Shown: positions 59,101 to 64,000 of the stretch, one piece after another
How positions within the stretch are numbered: position 1 is the first letter of the stretch
Layout of the letters: each line of letters begins with the position of its first letter
DNA from: Scolanthus callimorphus
Lineage: Eukaryota; Cnidaria; Anthozoa; Actiniaria; Edwardsiidae
Reading direction: 5' to 3'
Assembly: GCA_033964015.1 (NCBI GenBank)
Contig: CM066922.1
Location: 24,104,507 to 24,168,506 of the forward strand
DNA: 64,000 bases
The notes under the pieces: model-generated
Told to the model about the DNA's origin: nothing
The model's input: only the letters and a program-made list of their open reading frames with translations
Databases searched by the model: none
Made by a program: the position numbers and the translations under genes

Positions 59101-62100
59101 GTACATAGACATAGATAGTACTGACTGTGTGTGGTTTCCAGAAAATATCCCCCCCCCCCCCCCTCCACGGAAGGGATTGGAAACGCCAGAGTAATTGGGG
59201 GGTCAACTATCCTGACTTTTTCCATACAAATACTGTATTTTATTTTTTTATGATTTCTTTATTTATTTTATTTTTTATTTTTTGGGGGGGGGGGGGGGGG
59301 GGGGGGGGGGTACTTTTCAACACCATTCCATGGGAGGGGGATGGATATTTTCTGGAAGGTCCACACAATGCCAGATTATCAAATACTCATCTCCCATGGT
59401 GGGTTTTGCACACATGGAAGGTAGTTTTATTTATTTCAAGGGGGTGGGGGAGAGGGGTGGGGGAGAGGACTGGGAGAGGACTGGTGAATTTCAGCACTGT
59501 TTTCAATAAAGTGTTGGCCCTCCCTTGTATTTTTAGGGAAAACATCTCCCCCCCCCCCCCCATCTGCAGGGGTCTAGGAAAGGTGCAAACCTCCCCTCAC
59601 CTTGTTATACGTTTTGCTCCAAGGCTTCTGAGAAGACTATGCATCATGAAAAAAGTGTATATATAAAATAGTAGTTTAAGTTATGAACTAGGAGGTATTA
59701 AATGGACAATTAATTAAATGGAAAGTAACAAGCAAGAGAATGGTGTGCCCTCCCCTGAAAAGCTTTCATATAGGTATGGCCTTACCCTTGTGCCTCCATA
59801 ACCCCACTCCCAACCACTCAAAAAAAAATGTTCCTTCCCTTACAATTGGAATTTGCAATAAATGTTACACAGAAATTCAGTCAAATTACCAAAATTGACA
59901 AACAACTACAGTATTCTGAATTTCTCTGCTTATTCATGTTGGGTATTTTCTGGGGTGAGACATTTTAATAAAAATACAATGAACACGTAATAATATGGTA
60001 CATGTATGGTATGTATATGTTGAAATATTAAAACAGCTCATGACAAAGAAAAGCTTTTCTCTTGATTACACTGTTGCACCTTGTTAGAATTATTCAATTG
60101 TGAGGGGTTAGTACCTTTTTTTTACCTTTCTTTCGTGCTTATTTTCATCTGCATCTCTGTATACTGCACATATTTAGAGACATTTTTTCTGAAAAGATTA
60201 TTATAGTGACAAACCATGTACACAACCGGGAGCTCCGCTTTTAGCCAGTGGCTAAATCTATATATTAGTGAATTTACTGATTTTCATGTCTAAGCCAATG
60301 AAATTGCCTATATTTTCAATAGAAATTAATTGCATTCCAGCATGCTTTGCCGTTGGCCTGCCTAGTTCTTATACGGACCATTACTTAAACATATATATCG
60401 TTGGGAAGCTGATATAGAATAGACTAGCGGGCTATGGCAAAAAGGACAAAAATATAAAGTGAAAATGCTATAAAATTTGACCTTCGTAATTTAAAACTAA
60501 ACAAAACTAAACAAACTATATAGAAAACGCAGACACGGTTTTTGAGAAATACATTTAAAGATCAAAATAGTGTACTACTCTGGAATCAAGGTCCAGCAGT
60601 TCGACAGCGCCAGCTTGTTGAAATCGCACACCCACATATTTATTCAATCCTTTAAAAAAGCTATATTTATTAATGTTTTTTTGCCATAGCCCGCTTGTCC
60701 ATTTTATAAGCTTTCTAACGATATATAGGTTTACATGTTTTCTTGGTTAAACTAAGGAGCTGCATGATTGTTTTTCCAGGACGTGCTGTGAACGTCCTCA
60801 GTAAACTTTAAACATGGTCCTTTTCCATTACTAACCTGTGATAAGGAAGCATGGCATGATAAGGTTCATGTAGTAGAATATAGTCTTTCTCCTGATGTGC
60901 AGCGTAAAAGTGACATCTGGATATGACTGGGGACAGCACACGTAATAGATCTCATTCCGTTTGCATTTGAACGACACCAGGTCCCACTGACCATTCTGGA
61001 CATACTTGGACGTGTCTCCTCTTGGAGCCTCTTGGACAAGATCTAGCCGCTCGCCATCGTAGGTCCACGATCCGAACTTTAATGAGCATTGCTACAAAGA
61101 AAGCTCTCATTTAGTTTGATAAATGGGGAGAAGGAACACATAAAGCATGACTGTCGTGAGTACAATTTCCACTCCTATAGGTTTTATTCATATACAGCCT
61201 GCGTCACGATACGCACATGCTCCAGGAGCGATCACTCTGATTTATCAGCAAAACTAATTAGACCATCCTATCAGATAACTATTTAAGAATATGTAAAGTT
61301 AAAAAGAATGCTTTGATGGATCGATAAATAGCGAGATTATAAACTATTGTTTTCGAGGGTTTTAGCCTTTGCTGTCCGTCGTTACGGGACGATACTTCTT
61401 TGTTTTGAGATGCACAGAACAGCTGCGCAGTTGCGTAACAGGCTCCCTTTAACTCATTTGGAATGCACTCTATATTCTTGACTATTATTTGGCCAAAGGC
61501 ACGACTTTCTCGTAAGGTAATCATCATGATCATCATTGTATGATGGCAATAAAGAACATTTCAATGTCACGAACCTGTTCATCGAAGGGGAAGTAAGTGA
61601 CGTCAATCTTGCACGAGCTCATGAGAAGGACAGGAGCGAGCCATATGTTCATCCCATTGAAGATAAGTTTGATGTGGGTGCTGAACTTGTTTAGCGCACC
61701 GTCACCATCTGCATCCGCACTAGATGAATAATGAAAAGCATTTCCACTCAAAGAGTCTCAGACAACCGCCATTTTGTTGGCCTAGCAAAACATACCGGAT
61801 CAGGCAAAGTAGCCATTTCCATCGGCTGATTTATGGAATAATAGTGCGATATTTTCGTTTGAAGTGAGGTGAAATTTATTTAACTTGTGGGCCATCATAG
61901 TGCAAGAGCAAGGCCAAATGCCGGTATATTCCTATTTCATTGGTCAATGCACCTGAATGTAATACCTTTCTTCGAAAAAAAAATTAAAGGGAAATGGTCA
62001 CCTAGCTAGAAAACACGAAAATCATTATTGTTGCAAAATACAAAAATATTTCCTAAAATTCAAAGAGTTAGAGTAAAAGGGTTGCTAATGTTAGTCTGTT

Positions 62101-62450
62101 AGGTGTGTAAGTCACCTATATACTTTAGTTCAAAAGATCCAAAATTATTTATGCTGGCTGATTACAATCCTTCAATATTTTTGCAAATCCTTCGAATTGA
62201 CCTCAAATTTCCACCATACCATGTATCGAAAGCATTTTTACATGTTAGAGTTGTTATTTCTATATTTGCAATGTTGAAATTTTGGTGCTTTCGGTGCGAC
62301 CATGTCCCTTTAATATCAATCGTTCTAAGTCCAAGCTTACTTGTTGTAGAGATAAATATCCGGAACCCACACCATTTCTGCATTCACGTTGATAGAGGTG
62401 ATACCGCCAAACTCCTTTGGATCCCAAGACAGAAACTCGTTTTTCCATGT
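52511..62450 (-). CDS. Nicotinic acetylcholine receptor alpha-type subunit (six exons, 5' incomplete)
   Basis: Exons 62341-62450, 61575-61719, 60836-61091, 53767-53939, 53251-53405 and 52511-53129 have GT-AG borders and join in a single frame (1458 bases: 485 codons plus stop). The product is a pentameric ligand-gated cation channel subunit of the plasma membrane. Visible in order: WVPDIYLYN (loop A), the 13-residue Cys loop, GSWTYDG (loop B), [11 protein letters not shown] with the vicinal cysteines that define alpha subunits (loop C), TM1, TM2, TM3, a ~150-residue cytoplasmic loop and TM4. CC-to-Tyr spacing is as in alpha7. TM2 is preceded by GER (E at -1'), typical of cation channels. Signal peptide, early beta strands and loop D are not seen. 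Intron 3 is 6.9 kb and full of repeats. Confidence 0.93.
53251..53405 (-). CDS. Receptor exon e: TM3
   Basis: 155 bp, acceptor CATCTTTGCAG, donor GTGAGT. Encodes [16 protein letters not shown], the rest of TM3, then [20 protein letters not shown] and [14 protein letters not shown], the conserved start of the cytoplasmic loop. It ends with two bases of an Arg codon completed by the last exon. Confidence 0.93.
53767..53939 (-). CDS. Receptor exon d: TM1 end and TM2 pore helix
   Basis: 173 bp, acceptor AATGTTCAG, donor GTTTGT. Encodes [18 protein letters not shown], the pore helix [20 protein letters not shown] and the TM2-TM3 linker. Leu at 9' and Glu at 20' are conserved; Asn at 7' and Arg at 0' differ from vertebrate alpha7 (Val and Lys). 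Confidence 0.94.
53940..54639. other. Intron 3 of the receptor gene, 3' part
   Basis: No repeat or exon recognised in this part of the intron. The 54346-54528 frame has no domain. Confidence 0.5.
54640..55890 (-). mobile_element. CRE/E-box satellite element with array 5 (7 units), inside the receptor intron
   Basis: Inverted relative to 48103-49556. It begins with a 9-bp-stem hairpin, GCGCGGGCC-GAA-GGCCCGCGC, within AGCGGAGCTCCAGCG...GCAAGCGGAGCACC. It then has the flank shared with 49.3-49.5 kb (a 77-residue meaningless frame is conserved between the two). CACGTG follows at 55050, 55179, 55307, 55435, 55563, 55691 and 55819 (128 apart except the first step of 129). The last unit degrades near 55890 and the expected TTAGCC end is missing here; a matching end lies at 60228-60268. 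Confidence 0.88.
55891..56939. other. Receptor intron, unassigned
   Basis: No exon, RNA gene or repeat recognised. Confidence 0.4.
56940..57377. mobile_element. 438-bp element with ~60-bp inverted ends around a LINE-like tail
   Basis: AGCCTAGTTTCCATATAGTC (56940 on, through GTCGACCATGAAACAA) is mirrored by GTTTCACGGTTGACTGATGA ... GACTTTATGGAAACTAGGCT ending at 57377. The inside ends with GGGCATTAAAGTATTGTTGT and a GTT-repeat tail (57302-57318), which looks like a retroposon 3' end on the + strand lying against the right arm. Confidence 0.8.
57490..58315. mobile_element. Diverged GGGAGGGTCA element
   Basis: AAAGGGAGGGTCATTATTTT near 57490 and TTTATGACCAGTCCCTTAG near 58295 are loosely mirrored. 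Inside are GGGGGAGGGTCACCATTAA and GGGAGGGCCAACATTTTTC, the same sub-terminal motif type as in the element at 47617-50358. Boundaries are approximate. Confidence 0.5.
58357..58926. mobile_element. 570-bp foldback element with ~270-bp arms
   Basis: Left arm: CATACCCTTGTCCCAGGGTG, GTGTTTTCGAACCAAGTTTG, AACTTCACCCTGGGGAC, CTTCTCATTGGCAGCAGG. Right arm has the complements in reverse order up to GGGACCAAAAATGGTATA. Only a short loop (about 58625-58660) separates them. Non-coding; the transcript would form a long imperfect hairpin. Confidence 0.88.
59140..59580. repeat. C/G homopolymer-rich repeat cluster
   Basis: Runs of about 16 C (59149-59164), 27 G (59284-59310) and 14 C (59547-59560), each next to a variant of GGATATTTTCTGGAA or its complement (CCAGAAAATATCCCC at 59139). 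Possibly the remains of one small repeat whose ends carry expanding G/C tracts. The 179-residue frame through it is low complexity. Confidence 0.6.
59581..60227. other. Receptor intron, unassigned
   Basis: AT-rich; no exon or repeat recognised. Confidence 0.4.
60228..60268 (-). repeat. Isolated terminus of the CRE/E-box satellite element
   Basis: GGGAGCTCCGCTTTTAGCCA followed by GTGGCTAAATCTATATATTA is the reverse complement of the left end at 48103-48137. No satellite units adjoin it. Its orientation fits being the lost end of the copy at 54640-55890, separated by later insertions, or it may be a solo end. Confidence 0.75.
60836..61091 (-). CDS. Receptor exon c: loops B and C, TM1 start
   Basis: 256 bp, acceptor TTTGTAG, donor GTTAGT. 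Encodes [19 protein letters not shown] with the conserved binding-site Trp, [29 protein letters not shown] and the TM1 start [15 protein letters not shown]. It ends in phase 1; the last base makes Gly with the next exon, after a 6.9 kb intron. Confidence 0.94.
61575..61719 (-). CDS. Receptor exon b: Cys loop
   Basis: 145 bp, acceptor TTCATCTAG, donor GTTCGT. Encodes [20 protein letters not shown], then [20 protein letters not shown] and FPFDEQ. The first Cys of the Cys loop is here and the second is the second residue of the next exon (13 residues between). The Asp-rich ADADGDG stretch is unusual at this place. Confidence 0.93.
62341..62450 (-). CDS. Receptor exon a: loop A region
   Basis: 110 bp, acceptor TTTCTAG, donor GTAAGC. 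Encodes [16 protein letters not shown] and [17 protein letters not shown], with the WxPDxxLYN motif whose Tyr lines the agonist site. It starts in phase 0 and ends with two bases of the next Asn codon. The preceding exon, expected to carry the loop D Trp, was not found between 62460 and 64000. Confidence 0.92.
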
Positions 62451-63227
62451 CTAGAAATTCACACACAAAAATACAACCATTAGAGCGGGTTTCAGAAGAG
62501 TGTCGAAAATAATTTATGTATTTGCGTTTACTATGCATCCTCATTGGTCGTTCACTTCTATCAACCAATCATATTTTAAACTAAACGCAGCTGTGTGTTA
62601 AGTGATCACGAGCTCATCTCGTGTGCTTTTACTTGGCTTGGAAACCAGCCACGTGCTAACCGCGTGACCGTAGTTTTAATTGGCTTGGAAACCATTCAGC
62701 AGCAGCCTTACTTTTTCTCGTTCATGATTTGCTAGATGTATTTGCTCTTTCACAGTCATCACTCTAGAGCACAGCTCATTGAAAGAAATCAGATATTTTA
62801 GAACTGTAAAATATTTTCTAATTTTTACATAAAAAAAGCAAAAGTCATGAAAAAAAGTCACGCACTTATGTGTACGTTATTTGTACGTGATCTATCTGGC
62901 GCAATCTTATCCTGAATGAGAACTGATAATAGGTCAATAAGATAGATGTAATTGGATCTAAAAAAATCCTATTTAAGTAATAGGCTTTCCGCGTAGATAG
63001 ATGGATAGATTAAAGTGGCAGATCAGGATGTGCAAAGATATTAGTACACTTTATGTTGAGTTGCCACTGCTTATAGCACATATTCTCGTGAATTTTATTG
63101 TTTCAAATATTAATTAGTTTTTAGAACAAAGCAATTCACGTGAAATCTGCTCTAAGCCTTGGCTAACTTGGCTAGTGTGACCAAGACTATTTTCATCAAA
63201 CATCATGAAGGATCCTTACATTTCAGA
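62451..63227. other. Upstream receptor intron, unassigned
   Basis: No upstream receptor exon was recognised. GGCTTGGAAACCA occurs twice (near 62634 and 62682) in a small direct duplication. Confidence 0.4.
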
Positions 63228-63231
63228 ACGC

Positions 63232-63543
63232 CATAAACATACATACATACGTTTATTTATACTCACGGTAAAATCATCAGTATACACTCGACAGTATAAA
63301 AAGTAAGCCAGATATTTACACATTACGAGTTTATACTGGTTTCCATGATTGCCGTGTGAGCTTGCATTATTAAAAATGTTCGCTGACTTTTCGTTTAAAT
63401 ACAGAAAGGGATTCTGTACCTCGTATATCTTGAGGAAGGCTGTTCCATAAAGCTGCTCCACAATAACTAAAGCTATTTTTCACATAATTATGAAAATAGC
63501 AGAGAAACAGGCTGTTTCCTCGAGCTACGTGTTGATTCAGTAA
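63232..63543 (-). pseudogene. LINE 3' remnant (RT C-terminus, ATGT tail)
   Basis: The minus-strand frame from 63543 to the stop at 63370-63372 reads NQHVARGNSLFLCYFHNYVK, then SFSYCGAALWNSLPQDIRG and LSVFKRKVSEHF, the usual end of L2/CR1-like RTs. The 3' UTR has AATAAA and an ATGT tail (plus-strand CATACATACATACG near 63236). It is 5' truncated. Confidence 0.83.
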
Positions 63544-64000
63544 CTACACATTAACTAACATGTGATTCAATTTTTCAATTCCTCTCTATAAATATACGTG
63601 TCATTTATCGACTTGGAGGTCCGTAATGGGAAGACCGAGGGGCTGAAAAATGTCGGCAAAGGCCGGAGACCGATTATTTTAACACCATCAAAAGATCTTT
63701 TTTTCCCACTTTTCTCAATTTCGATAATTCCGTAAGCGGACCGGGCAAAGACTGCTCATAATACTTCTCGGAGTAGAACATTTGGTCGATAGAAGCCATT
63801 TTTGAAGAGAAATCTGTTTGAGTTTTTCTTCTTCTTGAAATTGAATCTCCCGCGCTTGGTCATACGACAAGATGAGCCAACGGCATGAGAAATAATCATT
63901 ACAGTAAAAACACTGGAACCGTGAACACTTGGTTAAATTTTATATTACTGTTTATGCTTGCTATTCTCACCGAAACTGTTTGAAAAATGCAATAAAGTTT
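63544..64000. other. Unassigned sequence at window end
   Basis: No exon, repeat or RNA gene recognised on either strand. Confidence 0.35.

Noticed and set aside
59127..59666. 179-residue + frame with a long Gly run
   Set aside because: It is driven by the G27 tract and neighbouring C/G runs, which are unstable; no domain.
62676..62861. Upstream receptor exon (MTVKEQIHLANHEREK)
   Set aside because: It does not match the expected N-terminal receptor sequence before the TWKNEF exon, and no donor in the right phase was found.

Overview
The window looks like nuclear DNA from an invertebrate animal. My best guess is an anthozoan cnidarian such as a stony coral or sea anemone. The reasons are small exons with GT-AG introns, an alpha7-like nicotinic receptor gene, Notch-type EGF exons, and a dense mix of LINE, Crypton, SINE, foldback and MITE-like repeats. 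The species is an inference and was not tested. Most of the 64 kb is repeat-derived. Only two host gene loci can be supported, and neither is complete here.

Layout. 1-1449 is the 3' part of a LINE (reverse transcriptase, then a TATG tail). It abuts a broken Crypton-type tyrosine recombinase gene (1434-2749). 2961-3188 is a hairpin element, and 3203-5433 is a 2.2 kb element with ~0.75 kb inverted arms. 7139-7530 and 14280-14925 are satellite arrays whose units carry CRE-like TGACGTCA palindromes and a CACGTG box. Between them lie four tandem 1622-bp units (7498-14262), each with one 114-bp EGF exon on the + strand. From 15 to 41 kb there are MITEs, LINE and SINE remnants, a 20-bp interspersed motif array (25.75-26.15 kb) and three arrays of a satellite carrying the palindrome TGGAAATTTCCA (29.5-36 kb). 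41.22-42.64 kb is a ~150-bp satellite. 43.13-44.38, 48.10-49.56 and 54.64-55.89 kb are three more copies of the CRE/E-box satellite element. 44.74-45.86 kb is a decayed LINE.

The best-supported gene is on the minus strand at 52511-62450. It has six exons that join in one frame (485 codons plus stop) and encode most of an alpha-type Cys-loop nicotinic acetylcholine receptor subunit. Its N-terminal exons lie beyond the window or were not recognised. Its 6.9 kb intron holds several mobile elements.

Most notable signals. (1) The fourth EGF exon differs from the other three at 10 of 114 bases, none of them synonymous, while the flanking introns differ at about 7 of ~1200. (2) A satellite family keeps an almost exact 128-bp period and invariant CRE/E-box palindromes across five arrays, and it seems to be carried by a mobile element with palindromic ends.
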